Source: Shimia sp. R10_1 (GTDB taxonomy: Bacteria; Pseudomonadota; Alphaproteobacteria; Rhodobacterales; Rhodobacteraceae). From it: a stretch of 64,000 bases of DNA. A program made the position numbers and the translations under genes. A model generated the notes under the pieces. It had not been told where the DNA came from. It made no database searches and saw nothing but the letters and a program-made list of their open reading frames with translations. Numbering within the stretch: the stretch's first letter is position 1; every line of letters starts with the position of its first letter. The stretch is from positions 62,001 through 126,000 of the forward strand of contig NZ_JAGHQX010000006.1 in NCBI RefSeq assembly GCF_017744095.1, in the 5' to 3' direction. Below, piece by piece: positions 53,721-63,114 of the stretch.

Positions 53721-54590
53721 ATGCTTGATGACCTAGATGATATTCACCCGCTCTTTCACGGCGCGCCTTCTTCGACCAGTTTCAAGAAGTTGCGCAAACG
53801 AATCGTACGGCAAACCCGCGAGGCAATCGAACAATACGGCATGATCGAACGCGGCACGCGTTGGCTTGTATGCCTCTCCGGCGGCAAAGATTCCTATACC
53901 CTGTTGGCTGTGTTGCACGAGTTGCAATGGCGCGGCTTGCTGCCAGTCGAACTTCTGGCCTGCAATCTCGATCAGGGACAGCCAGGCTTTCCCGCCACCG
54001 TTTTGCCAGAGTTTCTGGAGCGCATGAAAGTGCCCCACCGCATCGAATACCAAGACACATATTCGATTGTGAAAGACAAAGTTCCGGCCGGTCGTACCTA
54101 CTGTGCATTATGTTCAAGGCTGCGTCGCGGCAATCTCTATCGCATCGCGCGCGAGGAAGGCTGCAGTGCCGTCGTATTGGGGCACCATCGCGATGACATT
54201 CTCGAAACCTTCTTCATGAATCTGTTTCATGGCGGACGTTTGGCCACCATGCCCCCTAAATTGGTTAACGAAGAGGGCGATCTGTTCGTCTACCGCCCGC
54301 TTGCGCATGTGGCCGAAGAGGACTGCGAAAAGTTCGCGAATGCCATGAATTATCCGATCATTCCATGTGACCTCTGCGGCTCGCAGGATGGGCTACAACG
54401 CCAGCAGGTAAAACAAATTCTAGACCAGTGGGAGGCCAATAGCCCGGGGCGGCGTCAGGTTATGTTCAAGGCGCTGACCAACATCAGACCCAGCCATATG
54501 ATGGATCCGAACCTCTTCGATTTTGCTGGATTGATGCGTGATCCGATAAAATTTGAACAAAACTCCGACAGTATTCCTAAGCTGCGTTAA
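53721..54590 (+). CDS. ttcA: tRNA 2-thiocytidine synthetase TtcA
   Basis: A 289 aa PP-loop enzyme that thiolates C32 of certain tRNAs. The ATP PP-loop is [12 protein letters not shown] near 52-63. The C-x2-C motif [10 protein letters not shown] near 129 and a later CDLCGSQ near 213 bind the [4Fe-4S] cluster used for sulfur transfer. [15 protein letters not shown] is the ATPase helix near 155. ATG at 53721 is chosen with AAGG five bases upstream; a TTG at 53694 would add nine residues. Monocistronic by spacing. Confidence 0.94.
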   Translation: MLDDLDDIHPLFHGAPSSTSFKKLRKRIVRQTREAIEQYGMIERGTRWLVCLSGGKDSYTLLAVLHELQWRGLLPVELLACNLDQGQPGFPATVLPEFLERMKVPHRIEYQDTYSIVKDKVPAGRTYCALCSRLRRGNLYRIAREEGCSAVVLGHHRDDILETFFMNLFHGGRLATMPPKLVNEEGDLFVYRPLAHVAEEDCEKFANAMNYPIIPCDLCGSQDGLQRQQVKQILDQWEANSPGRRQVMFKALTNIRPSHMMDPNLFDFAGLMRDPIKFEQNSDSIPKLR

Positions 54591-54652
54591 CGGATCACTT
54601 AAGAGAATCGATGAGAGTAGTCCGAGTTTTATTACCGCATAGGGAACGTCAA

Positions 54653-56206
54653 ATGCAGTCAAGGCTGGGACATCTCATCGGCTCTTTTCGGGTATTTTTC
54701 GCTCAGGAGTCGGTGTTAAGACGCGCTGTTCCGCTTGCGATCCCAGCCGTGACTCTCGTGTCTTGGCTGGCGTTTGGGGAACTGGGCCTGCTGATCTGTG
54801 CCTTCTTGCTGCCCCTGCCCTTCTTGGCGTTCTCTCCCTTTTCTGAAAGCTCAAAACGCCGCTCTGCCAACGAAGTTGATGGCCTGACGGGCCTGCTGAC
54901 CTCTGCTGGCATCGAATGCAAGATGCAGGACAAGCTGGAAACGCTGCAACAGGATGGCCGCGTCACCGCCTGTTTCTCGATCAAGATCGACAATTTCGCG
55001 CGCCTGCGTGAAAACCACGGGGACCAAGCCGCAGAGGACGTGCTGCGCAATGTCGCCAACCGTCTGAAGAGTGCGCTGCGGTCTGGCGATATGGTCGCGC
55101 GCGCGGGCGACGCCGCCTTTATCGTTGCACTGGAGCCTGTGGCCTATATCGATGTGGAAAGCGGCATTCAGATGGCCACGCGTTTCCAGACCGCGCTGGA
55201 AGAACCCATTCCACTGCAAATGGCATCCATCTATGTAAGCGTCTCCGTTGGCTTTTGCTTGTCCTCGCGGCTTAACAACCCAAGCGCATCAGCCATGGTG
55301 CAAGCCGCCGATATGGCGATGAACGAGGCGCAGCTGACCGGGGCTTCAAACATCCGCGCCTACTCAACTGACATGGGCCGCAAGGTGATTTCCCGCCGCA
55401 AAACCCAGAGCGAGGCCGCACGCACCCTTCAACGCGACCAAATTCGCGCATGGTTTCAGCCGCAGGTCTCCACTGACACCGGACTTGTGACCGGGTTTGA
55501 GGCTCTGGCACGCTGGGACCATCCAGAGCGCGGCATTCTTGCGCCTATTCAGTTTCTCGACGTGCTTCAACAAACCGGGCAGATGAGCCAGCTTGCCGAT
55601 TTGATGCTGCGCCAGTCTCTTGATGCACTGCGCGCTTGGGATGACGCGGGCTTCAATGTGCCTGCGGTGGGCGTGAACTTCGCTGGCGAAGAACTGCGCA
55701 GCCCCACACTTTTGGAACGCATTCAGTGGGAACTTGACCGCACCGAATTGCAGCCGGAACGCCTCGGCATTGAAGTGCTGGAAAGCGTTGTGGCCGGCGC
55801 GCCTGACGATATGGTCGTGCGCAATCTGGAAGCAATCTCTGCCCTGGGCTGCTCCATCGATCTGGATGATTTTGGCACCGGCCATGCATCGATCTCTTCA
55901 ATCCGCCGCCTTCCTGTCAAACGCATCAAGATTGACCGCTCTTTTGTCACCAATGTGGACCGCGATCAGGAACAACAACGCATGATCGCCGCAATTGTGA
56001 CCATGGCGGAGCGTCTAGGGCTCGAAACCCTGGCCGAAGGGGTCGAGAACTCCTCCGAACATGCGATGCTGGCACAACTGGGCTGCTCGCATGTGCAAGG
56101 TTACGGCATCGCGCGCCCCATGCCGTTCCACGAAACCCTGAAATGGATGACCGCCCATCAGGAGAAAATCGGCCCCGCCCTGCAGATTGGCAACAAACCG
56201 TCCTAA
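54653..56206 (+). CDS. Degenerate GGDEF - EAL domain c-di-GMP phosphodiesterase
   Basis: A 517 aa inner-membrane signalling protein. Two membrane helices lie near residues 25-65. The GGDEF domain (about 75-245) is degenerate: the catalytic site reads RAGDAAFIV, so it should not make c-di-GMP. The EAL domain (260-510) keeps its key residues: FEALARWDH, VNFAGEEL, DLDDFGTGHASI, KIDRSFV and ETLAEGVE with HVQGYG. So it probably degrades c-di-GMP, with the GGDEF part as regulator. ATG at 54653 has AGGGA upstream; 54611 would add 14 residues. Confidence 0.9.
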   Translation: MQSRLGHLIGSFRVFFAQESVLRRAVPLAIPAVTLVSWLAFGELGLLICAFLLPLPFLAFSPFSESSKRRSANEVDGLTGLLTSAGIECKMQDKLETLQQDGRVTACFSIKIDNFARLRENHGDQAAEDVLRNVANRLKSALRSGDMVARAGDAAFIVALEPVAYIDVESGIQMATRFQTALEEPIPLQMASIYVSVSVGFCLSSRLNNPSASAMVQAADMAMNEAQLTGASNIRAYSTDMGRKVISRRKTQSEAARTLQRDQIRAWFQPQVSTDTGLVTGFEALARWDHPERGILAPIQFLDVLQQTGQMSQLADLMLRQSLDALRAWDDAGFNVPAVGVNFAGEELRSPTLLERIQWELDRTELQPERLGIEVLESVVAGAPDDMVVRNLEAISALGCSIDLDDFGTGHASISSIRRLPVKRIKIDRSFVTNVDRDQEQQRMIAAIVTMAERLGLETLAEGVENSSEHAMLAQLGCSHVQGYGIARPMPFHETLKWMTAHQEKIGPALQIGNKPS

Positions 56207-56356
56207 GCGCGCGCACTGTTCCAATTGTCCCGACAGACACGCACTGTCAGGCAACGAACCGGCAGCTTTGGACCGTTTACAGTCGAATCCCCTTGACCTT
56301 TGCCCCCCACCTCTGTTGAACCTCCCCAACGTTTCAACGACAGATGGCTTGCGGCA

Positions 56357-58177
56357 ATGGACGATCAGAACAAGAACCTCATCCTCGCGACGGCGCTCAG
56401 CTTTGGCGTCATCCTGATCTGGTTCACCCTGTTTCCCCCACCTGAAGCGGTGGAGGATCCCAACGCCCCCGCCATCACCGAACAAAGCGCGGATGCATCG
56501 ACCCCAGCAGCGGCTCCAAGCACTTCCGGGGCGGACACAGCGTCAACGGCTGCCACCAACGCAGAACCGACAGACGCCGCAGATGCGCCACGTCTTGAAA
56601 TTGCAACAGATCGCGTGTCTGGCTCGATTTCCCTTTTGGGTGGCCGCATTGACGATCTGAAACTCAACGACTACCGCGAAACGCTGGACGACGGCTCCCC
56701 CATCGTGACGCTGCTGTCTCCGAATGGCGAGCCAAACGCCTATTACGCGCTCTATGGCTGGGCGCCCGGCGCAGGTCTCAACCTTGATCAAGTTCCCGGC
56801 TCCAACACCCTCTGGTCTGTTGAGAGCGGCGAGGTCCTGACCGCAGATGCCCCTTTGACCCTCTCTTGGGACAACGGCGCCGGCCTCACCTTCCGCCGCA
56901 CCATTTCGGTGGATGACAACTATATGTTCTCTATCGATCAATCGGTTGAAAACACCGGTGCAGGCTCTGTCTCTCTCGCCCCCTACGGCGTGCTCGCCCG
57001 CTACGGCCAGCCAGAGGATCTGAAGAACTTCTTCATCCTACACGAGGGCATGGTCTCCATGGCGGACGGCGAACTGGCCGAAATCGACTATGACGACATG
57101 ACGGATTTCACCTTTGATCAGCGTGAAGGCGCGCCTGCTGAGGTGACACAGGTTGAGACCAACGGCTGGACGGGCTTCACCGACCACTACTGGATGGCCA
57201 CTCTGATCCCGGCACCCGGTCAGGGTTTCAAATCCGTCGCCAAATATGACGCGAACCGCGACATCTACCAGACCGAAGCGGTGATGCGCACGCTCACCGT
57301 GGCCGAGGGCGAAACCGCAACCACTTCCAGCCAGCTCTTTGCGGGTGCCAAGGAATGGGCCACCATCCGCGCCTACCAAAACGAAGGTGGTGTTGAGGGG
57401 TTTGTGGAATCCATCGACTGGGGTTGGTTTGCCTTCCTGACCAAGCCGATCTTTGCGCTGCTGCACTGGCTGAACGTTCAGATCGGCAACATGGGCTGGG
57501 CGATCATCGGTCTGACCGTGATCCTGAAAATCATCGTCTTCCCGCTGGCCTATAAATCTTATGCCTCCATGGCGAAGATGAAAGAACTCCAGCCACAGAT
57601 GGAAAAGCTGAAAGAGGCGGCCGGTGACGACCGCCAGAAAATGCAGCAATCCATGATGGAGCTTTACAAGAAAGAGAAGGTCAACCCAGCGGCCGGCTGT
57701 CTGCCGATCCTGATTCAGATCCCGATCTTCTTCTCGCTCTACAAAGTGATCTTCGTGACGCTGGAGTTGCGCCATGCCCCATGGCTTGGCTGGATCACCG
57801 ACCTGTCCGCGCCGGACCCAAGCTCGATCTTCAACCTGTTTGGCCTGCTGCCGTTTGGCATTCCGGAACTGGGCTTCTTTGAGATCCTCAGCCTCGGCAT
57901 CCTGCCCATCCTGCTCGGCATCTCCATGTGGCTGCAGCAAAAGCTGAACCCGGCACCCACCGATCCAACACAGCAAATGATCTTTGCTTGGATGCCATGG
58001 GTCTTCATGTTCATGCTCGGCAGCTTCGCCTCCGGCCTGGTGGTTTACTGGATCACCAACAACGTGATCACCTTCATTCAGCAGTACGCGATCATGCGGC
58101 ACCACGGCTACAAGCCTGACGTGTTTGGCAACATCAAATCCAGCTTCAAGAAGAAGCCAAAAAAGGACGCAAAGTGA
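56357..58177 (+). CDS. yidC: Membrane protein insertase YidC
   Basis: A 606 aa YidC/Oxa1 insertase. The N-terminal helix (MDDQNKNLILATALSFGVIL) is followed by a long periplasmic beta-sandwich (residues 60-350), then the five-helix core: KIIVFPLAYKSYASMAKMKE near 393, with LQPQMEKLKEAAGDD and QQSMMELYKKEKVNPAAGCL and IQIPIFFSLYKVIF. The last helices have the IFAWMPWVFMFMLGSFASGL core. Normal for gram-negative YidC. ATG at 56357 is chosen from the family start. Its stop overlaps the MOSC start. Confidence 0.96.
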   Translation: MDDQNKNLILATALSFGVILIWFTLFPPPEAVEDPNAPAITEQSADASTPAAAPSTSGADTASTAATNAEPTDAADAPRLEIATDRVSGSISLLGGRIDDLKLNDYRETLDDGSPIVTLLSPNGEPNAYYALYGWAPGAGLNLDQVPGSNTLWSVESGEVLTADAPLTLSWDNGAGLTFRRTISVDDNYMFSIDQSVENTGAGSVSLAPYGVLARYGQPEDLKNFFILHEGMVSMADGELAEIDYDDMTDFTFDQREGAPAEVTQVETNGWTGFTDHYWMATLIPAPGQGFKSVAKYDANRDIYQTEAVMRTLTVAEGETATTSSQLFAGAKEWATIRAYQNEGGVEGFVESIDWGWFAFLTKPIFALLHWLNVQIGNMGWAIIGLTVILKIIVFPLAYKSYASMAKMKELQPQMEKLKEAAGDDRQKMQQSMMELYKKEKVNPAAGCLPILIQIPIFFSLYKVIFVTLELRHAPWLGWITDLSAPDPSSIFNLFGLLPFGIPELGFFEILSLGILPILLGISMWLQQKLNPAPTDPTQQMIFAWMPWVFMFMLGSFASGLVVYWITNNVITFIQQYAIMRHHGYKPDVFGNIKSSFKKKPKKDAK

Positions 58178-58920
58178 TGGGCACAGTCGCCGCACTTTGG
58201 AGACATCCAATCAAGGCCCACGGACGCGAGTCCGTGGGTCACATTTCTTTGGTCGCAGGCCAAACCTTCCCTTGGGATCGCCGCTATGCCGTGGCCCACG
58301 AGCGGTCCAAAACGGAGGGCGGAGAATGGGCCTCCTGCCGCAACTTCTCCCGTGCCGCCGGGGCCCCTGCCCTGATGGCGATCACCGCCAAAGTCGATGA
58401 AGACAGTGGCAAGATCACACTCAACCACCCAGACCTCTGGGAGGTGACCTTTGATCCCGCCACACAGGGCGACAAGCTGATTGAATGGGTTCGCCCAATC
58501 ATGCCCAAAGAGCGCGCCGCCAGCACCAAACTGGTGCCTGCGGGTGACGTTGGCATGACCGACAGCGATTTTCCCTCCATCGCGATCCACACCACCGCCA
58601 GCCACCGCGCGGTAGAGACCCAGCTGGGGCATGCGCTCTCCACAGAGCGTTGGCGCGGCAATATCTGGCTCGATGGCTTTGAGGCTTTTGCCGAATTTGA
58701 CTGGATTGGCAAAACCCTGCGGATTGGCGATGCGGAAATCGAGGTGCGCGAGCGCATCACACGCTGCCTTGCCACCACCTCAAACCCAGACACCGGCGAA
58801 CGCGACGCCGACACGCTTGGCGCGCTCAAAGCTGTTCTGGGGTATCAAGATTTTGGCGTCTATGGCGTTGTCACCAAATCCGGTGACGTTGCCATCGGCG
58901 CACCTGCGGAGCTACTCTGA
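58177..58920 (+). CDS. MOSC-domain protein
   Basis: A 247 aa protein whose central part is a MOSC beta-barrel: the N-terminal VAALWRHPIKAHGRESVG and GDRRYA-like FPWDRRYAVAHERSK are typical. A cysteine in RITRCLATTSNPDTGERD near 208 is the conserved MOSC cysteine; GVYGVVTKSGDVAIG lies near the end. MOSC proteins bind molybdenum cofactor or transfer sulfur. Its start shares one base with the yidC stop (TGATG), and its stop shares one base with engB. The row yidC-MOSC-engB is common in this order. Confidence 0.92.
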   Translation: MGTVAALWRHPIKAHGRESVGHISLVAGQTFPWDRRYAVAHERSKTEGGEWASCRNFSRAAGAPALMAITAKVDEDSGKITLNHPDLWEVTFDPATQGDKLIEWVRPIMPKERAASTKLVPAGDVGMTDSDFPSIAIHTTASHRAVETQLGHALSTERWRGNIWLDGFEAFAEFDWIGKTLRIGDAEIEVRERITRCLATTSNPDTGERDADTLGALKAVLGYQDFGVYGVVTKSGDVAIGAPAELL

Positions 58921-59573
58921 TGCAACTGCCCTTCCCCTTTGTCGAAGATCCAGAGCCGATCGCGCTGGAGCGTGGTCGCAAACTGTTCAACGGCGCCAAC
59001 TCCGAATTTCTCAAGGGTGTGGTGGCCATGGATGGCCTACCCGCCGGTGACCGTGTGGAGGTCTGTTTCGCGGGCCGTTCCAACGTCGGCAAATCCAGCC
59101 TGATCAACGCGCTGACCGGACGTACCCGCCTTGCGCGCGCGTCCAACACGCCGGGCCGCACACAGGAAATCAACTTCTTCACCTTGACCGACAGCCACTA
59201 TCTTGTGGACCTTCCGGGCTATGGCTACGCCAACGCGCCCCTGCCTGTTGTTGAGAAATGGCAGCGCCTGCTCAAACAATACCTGTCAGGCCGCGTCAAT
59301 TTGCGCCGTGCATTTGTGTTGATCGACACCCGCCACGGCGTGAAAGATGTCGACGAAGAAATCATGTCGCTGCTCGACAGCTCCGCCGTGACCTTCCAGG
59401 TGGTGATGACCAAAGCCGATAAAGTGAAAGAGAAAGATCGCGCCAAAGTGTTCAAACAAGTGCGCGAGAAGCTCTCCAAACACCCGGCAGCCTATCCTGA
59501 AATGGTCCTGACAAGCTCTGAAAAAGGCGACGGTATTGGCACATTGCGTGCCATCATTGCAGGGCTAAAATAA
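58920..59573 (+). CDS. engB: Ribosome biogenesis GTPase EngB (YihA)
   Basis: A 217 aa GTP-binding protein of the EngB family that aids 50S assembly. G1 FAGRSNVGKSSLINALTG near 50, G2 SNTPGRTQEINFF near 80, G3 DLPGYGYA near 100 and G4 MTKADKVKEKD near 162 are all visible. Normal length. Coupled to the MOSC gene by TGATG. Confidence 0.96.
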   Translation: MQLPFPFVEDPEPIALERGRKLFNGANSEFLKGVVAMDGLPAGDRVEVCFAGRSNVGKSSLINALTGRTRLARASNTPGRTQEINFFTLTDSHYLVDLPGYGYANAPLPVVEKWQRLLKQYLSGRVNLRRAFVLIDTRHGVKDVDEEIMSLLDSSAVTFQVVMTKADKVKEKDRAKVFKQVREKLSKHPAAYPEMVLTSSEKGDGIGTLRAIIAGLK

Positions 59574-59576
59574 CAC

Positions 59577-59942
59577 ATGCACCGGCTTGTGCCGCTCATC
59601 TTGCTTCTGGCGATTGGCCTGTCCGCCACCATTCCCAAAGGGTGGATGCCAAAAGTCATGGATGACGGCCACATGGTGCTGATCCTCTGTACAGCGGATG
59701 AAATGGTCGAATTGCTCGTCGATGCCAATGGCGAGCCCGTGCCTCTGCACGAACAAACCGGCGAAGAGCGCAGTCCCTGCGCCTTCTCAGCTGTGGCCGA
59801 TGTCGCGATTGTGGCAGATGGCCCACACCCTCTGCTCCTTGAAAGTGCTCTCACAGCGCTTTGGCAGCATCAGGGGTTCCCCCATGAAAGCGCAGGCTTT
59901 CACCGCCGCTATGACGCGCGCGGCCCCCCTTCCCTCTCCTGA
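59577..59942 (+). CDS. DUF2946-like exported protein
   Basis: A 121 aa protein with a signal peptide (LVPLILLLAIGLSATIPKGW) and the layout of DUF2946 proteins: G-W-M-P after the first hydrophobic stretch, then MVLILCTADEMVELLV with a cysteine and PCAFSAVADVAI with another. DUF2946 proteins often accompany copper or iron uptake genes; the next gene is a PepSY membrane protein. The C-terminus is basic, with HRRYDARG. It starts 4 nt after engB, so it is likely in the same transcript. Confidence 0.78.
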   Translation: MHRLVPLILLLAIGLSATIPKGWMPKVMDDGHMVLILCTADEMVELLVDANGEPVPLHEQTGEERSPCAFSAVADVAIVADGPHPLLLESALTALWQHQGFPHESAGFHRRYDARGPPSLS

Positions 59943-60014
59943 CACCCTTTCAAAACCTAGCTTTATCCAAACCGCCCCGATTGCACGGGCTGCGGTCCGT
60001 CAGGAGATATCTTC

Positions 60015-61415
60015 ATGGCTCACAACAGCCACATCAGCGGCGACGCCGCCCCCAACACCCTGTCTCAGAAACTCTATTTCGCCGCATGGCGCTGGCATTT
60101 TTATGCGGGTCTCTATGTGATCCCCTTCCTGATGATGCTCGCCATCACCGGAATGATGATGATGTTCATCACCCAGTTTGACGGGCGCGACGGGGAGAAA
60201 ATCGCCGTCACCCCGCAAGCCACCGCGCTCTCGATCTCAGAACAGGCAGCGGCCGCAACCAACGCCGTCCCCGGCACTGTGATGGAATACATCGGCCCCA
60301 AAACTGACAGCCTCGCCGCTGTCTTCCGAGTCAAAACAGACAGCACCCAACAGCTTGTCGCCGTAGATCCCTACACCGGCGCCGTTCTGCAAAGCTGGGA
60401 CCGCCGCAACGGCTGGTATGACTTTGCCGACAACGTGCACGGCTCCCTGCTGCTGGGCGACACAGGTGATCGCCTGATTGAAATCGCCGCAGGCCTTGGT
60501 CTCGTTCTGGTGCTCACCGGCCTTTACATCTGGTGGCCCCGCGGCAACGCCACCTCCGTTCTGGTGCCAAATCTGGCCGCCCGTGGCCGCGCGCTTTGGA
60601 AAAGCTTGCACGCGGTTGTCGGCTTCTGGATCTCAGCCCTCATGGTGATCTTTTTAATCTCCGGTCTGGCATGGGCCGGCATCTGGGGCGGTAAATTTGT
60701 CCAAGCGTGGTCCACCTTCCCTGCTGAGAAGTGGAACAACGTGCCTCTGTCAGACAGCACCCACGCCGCCATAGGCCACGGCAACCAGAACGACGTGCCA
60801 TGGGCGCTTGAGCAAACACCGATGCCTGCTTCCGGCTCCGATATGGGCGTCACCGGCACACCCGAAGGCGCAGCGGTCGACATCAACAGCCTCGTGGCTT
60901 TGGGGCGCGCGCTGGGTCTGGAGGGCCGCTTCCGCGTCGCCTATCCGGGCAGTGACACAGGCGTCTGGACCATCAACCGTGACAGCATGAGCAGCGACAG
61001 CACCGACCCGATGGGCGATGTAACCGTGCATGTGGATCAATACACCGGCAAAATCCTCGCAGAGGTGCGCTTTGCCGATTATTCCGTCGCCGGCAAATCC
61101 ATGGCGGTCAGTATCCCCTTCCACATGGGGCTCATGGGGCTTTGGAACCTGATCCTGAACACCCTCTTCTGCCTCGCCGTGATCTTCCTCTGTGTTTCGG
61201 GCGTGGTGATGTGGGTCAAACGCCGCCCGGGCAAAGCCCTGCGCCTCGCCGCGCCACCAGCCCCGCGCGACATGCCGCTCTGGAAAGGGGCACTCCTGAT
61301 CGCGGTCTTGGTCTCCATCGCCTTTCCGCTTGTGGGCGCCACCCTGCTGGCCGTGCTCGCCTTTGACGTTATAGTGCTCTCAAACATTCCAGCGCTCAAA
61401 CGCGCGTTCTCTTAA
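60015..61415 (+). CDS. PepSY-associated membrane protein
   Basis: A 466 aa inner-membrane protein with four main membrane helices (about residues 33-55, 157-178, 205-226, 384-405 and a final hydrophobic end), the PepSY_TM layout. The start WRWHFYAGLYVIPFLMMLAI is the conserved W-x-H-F-Y-A-G. GLVLVLTGLYIWWPR near 165 and VHGSLLLGDTGDRLIE near 140 contain histidines that could hold heme, as in ferric-reductase-like relatives. It follows the DUF2946-like gene by 72 nt. A role in reduction of siderophore iron or in copper handling is plausible but not shown. Confidence 0.88.
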   Translation: MAHNSHISGDAAPNTLSQKLYFAAWRWHFYAGLYVIPFLMMLAITGMMMMFITQFDGRDGEKIAVTPQATALSISEQAAAATNAVPGTVMEYIGPKTDSLAAVFRVKTDSTQQLVAVDPYTGAVLQSWDRRNGWYDFADNVHGSLLLGDTGDRLIEIAAGLGLVLVLTGLYIWWPRGNATSVLVPNLAARGRALWKSLHAVVGFWISALMVIFLISGLAWAGIWGGKFVQAWSTFPAEKWNNVPLSDSTHAAIGHGNQNDVPWALEQTPMPASGSDMGVTGTPEGAAVDINSLVALGRALGLEGRFRVAYPGSDTGVWTINRDSMSSDSTDPMGDVTVHVDQYTGKILAEVRFADYSVAGKSMAVSIPFHMGLMGLWNLILNTLFCLAVIFLCVSGVVMWVKRRPGKALRLAAPPAPRDMPLWKGALLIAVLVSIAFPLVGATLLAVLAFDVIVLSNIPALKRAFS

Positions 61416-61458
61416 ACCCGTGAGCCCCCGTCGGCATCACGCAGGCGGGGGCTACAAC

Positions 61459-62304
61459 TTGACCAATCCAGATTTCGCAACCGGCATCGGCATCGCAGGC
61501 TGTGGCCGCATGGGCGCGCCGATGCTCACCGCGCTCCGCGCCACCGGGTTTGACGCCAAAGGCTTTGACGTGCGCCCGCCCTCCGATTTCGGCGCGCTTG
61601 CACCGCATATCCTGCCCCTCCCGGACTTCGCAGCTCAGCTCACCACCTTGATCACCGTGGTGCGCGACATTGAGCAAACCGACGATGTGCTCTTTGGCGC
61701 GCAGAACCTGATTGCAACCGCGCCGGACCTCACCACCGTGATCATTTCTTCCACGCTCTCGCCTCGCTATGTCCGCGCCCTGCGGGAACGTGTCCCACCA
61801 CACATCACCCTGATTGATGCGCCCATGTCCGGCGCCGCCATTGCCGCCAAAGAGGCCCGGCTTTCTTTCATGCTTGGCGGCGACCCGCAGGACATTGCCA
61901 GCCATCAGTCTCTGTTTGAGGTCATGGGCGCGCATTTTCACCACATGGGCGCCTTTGGCGCAGGCATGCAGGCCAAAGTGCTCAACAACCTGCTGGCCGC
62001 CTCCAACACCGCCATGACCCGCCTTGTACTGGATTGGGCCGACCAGAGCGGCATCGAGGAGCGCGCCCTGCTTGATCTCATTCACACCTCATCCGGCCAA
62101 AACTGGCTCGCCTCGGGATTTGAGGAAATCGAATTCGCGCGCGACGGCTGGGAAGCGGACAACACAATCGGCATCCTCACCAAAGACGTGGCCTCCGCGC
62201 TGGACGCGGCACCAGACGGCGCAGATACGGCGCTGCCGGATCTGATAAAGACCCAAATTCGGGCGCTCAAAACCCGCCCCAGAAAGCCGCCCTCATCGCA
62301 GTGA
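61459..62304 (+). CDS. NAD(P)-dependent beta-hydroxyacid dehydrogenase
   Basis: A 281 aa oxidoreductase of the 3-hydroxyisobutyrate dehydrogenase family. The Rossmann motif GIGIAGCGRMGAPM is at about 9, the substrate signature LIDAPMSGAAIAAKEARLSF at about 120 (D-A-P-x-S-G), and the catalytic lysine in MQAKVLNNLLAASNTAM near 178. The start is uncertain: TTG at 61459 has GGGGGC upstream, GTG at 61420 is an alternative and adds 13 residues. Substrate unknown. Confidence 0.88.
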   Translation: MTNPDFATGIGIAGCGRMGAPMLTALRATGFDAKGFDVRPPSDFGALAPHILPLPDFAAQLTTLITVVRDIEQTDDVLFGAQNLIATAPDLTTVIISSTLSPRYVRALRERVPPHITLIDAPMSGAAIAAKEARLSFMLGGDPQDIASHQSLFEVMGAHFHHMGAFGAGMQAKVLNNLLAASNTAMTRLVLDWADQSGIEERALLDLIHTSSGQNWLASGFEEIEFARDGWEADNTIGILTKDVASALDAAPDGADTALPDLIKTQIRALKTRPRKPPSSQ

Positions 62305-62403
62305 CCACGAAGTGGCACCCACAGCAAAAAATCTATCACAACTGCCTGACTGGATGCGCCCTCCACCGTTGCCAAATGCCACGATTTGCTGCATGACAAC
62401 GAC

Positions 62404-63099
62404 ATGACACTTCACACACGCGCGCTCTCCGTTCATTTCTTCACTGCTACCGGGGCGGTTTTCGCCATGCTGGCGATGCTCGCAGCGGTTGATAGCAAAT
62501 GGAGCCTCATGTTCCTTTGGCTCGTGGTGGCCTTCATCGTGGATGGCATCGATGGCCCATTGGCCCGCCATTATCATGTGAAAAAGAACGCGCCCGAGTT
62601 TGATGGTGTTCTACTGGATCTGATCATCGACTATCTGACCTATGTCTTCATTCCCGCCTTCGCGCTCTTCAAATCAGGGCTGATGGATGGCTGGACCGGC
62701 TGGTTTGCGATCATCGTGATCACGTTCGCTTCGGCGCTCTACTTCGCCGACACCCGCATGAAAACCAAGGATAATTCCTTCTCTGGCTTCCCCGGATGCT
62801 GGAACATGCTGGTGATTGTGATATTTGCGGTGGAGCCGAACTTCTGGGTCAGCCTCGCACTTGTGACAGTCTTGGCCGTGGCCATGTTCCTGCCGATCAA
62901 ATTCATTCACCCGGTGCGCACCGAACGCTGGCGCTGGATCTCCCTGCCCACCGCATTCGCGTGGACGCTTTTTGCAGGCTGGGCGGCGTGGGTCGATTTC
63001 CACCCGGAAAGCTGGGCGCTCTGGGGGCTTGTGGCAACCTCGGCCTACCTGCTCTGTGCTGGCGCAGCCCAGCAGTTGCTCTATCGCGAGCGGCTTTGA
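62404..63099 (+). CDS. pcs: Phosphatidylcholine synthase
   Basis: A 231 aa CDP-alcohol phosphatidyltransferase of the Pcs type that joins CDP-diacylglycerol and choline to make phosphatidylcholine. The family signature reads DGIDGPLARHYH, continuing after twelve residues to G-x3-D-x3-D in FDGVLLDLIID near 70. About eight helices; LYFADTRMKTKDNSFSGFPG near 118 and FIHPVRTERWRW near 180 match Pcs. Start ATG at 62404 lacks a strong ribosome site. A Pcs is typical for alphaproteobacteria with phosphatidylcholine membranes. Confidence 0.93.
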   Translation: MTLHTRALSVHFFTATGAVFAMLAMLAAVDSKWSLMFLWLVVAFIVDGIDGPLARHYHVKKNAPEFDGVLLDLIIDYLTYVFIPAFALFKSGLMDGWTGWFAIIVITFASALYFADTRMKTKDNSFSGFPGCWNMLVIVIFAVEPNFWVSLALVTVLAVAMFLPIKFIHPVRTERWRWISLPTAFAWTLFAGWAAWVDFHPESWALWGLVATSAYLLCAGAAQQLLYRERL

Positions 63100-63114
63100 T
63101 CAGGGGCCATCTGC

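Noticed and set aside
57038-58210. 390-codon open frame on the minus strand
   Set aside because: It is antisense to yidC and rich in His/Asp/Gln repeats typical of complementary frames.
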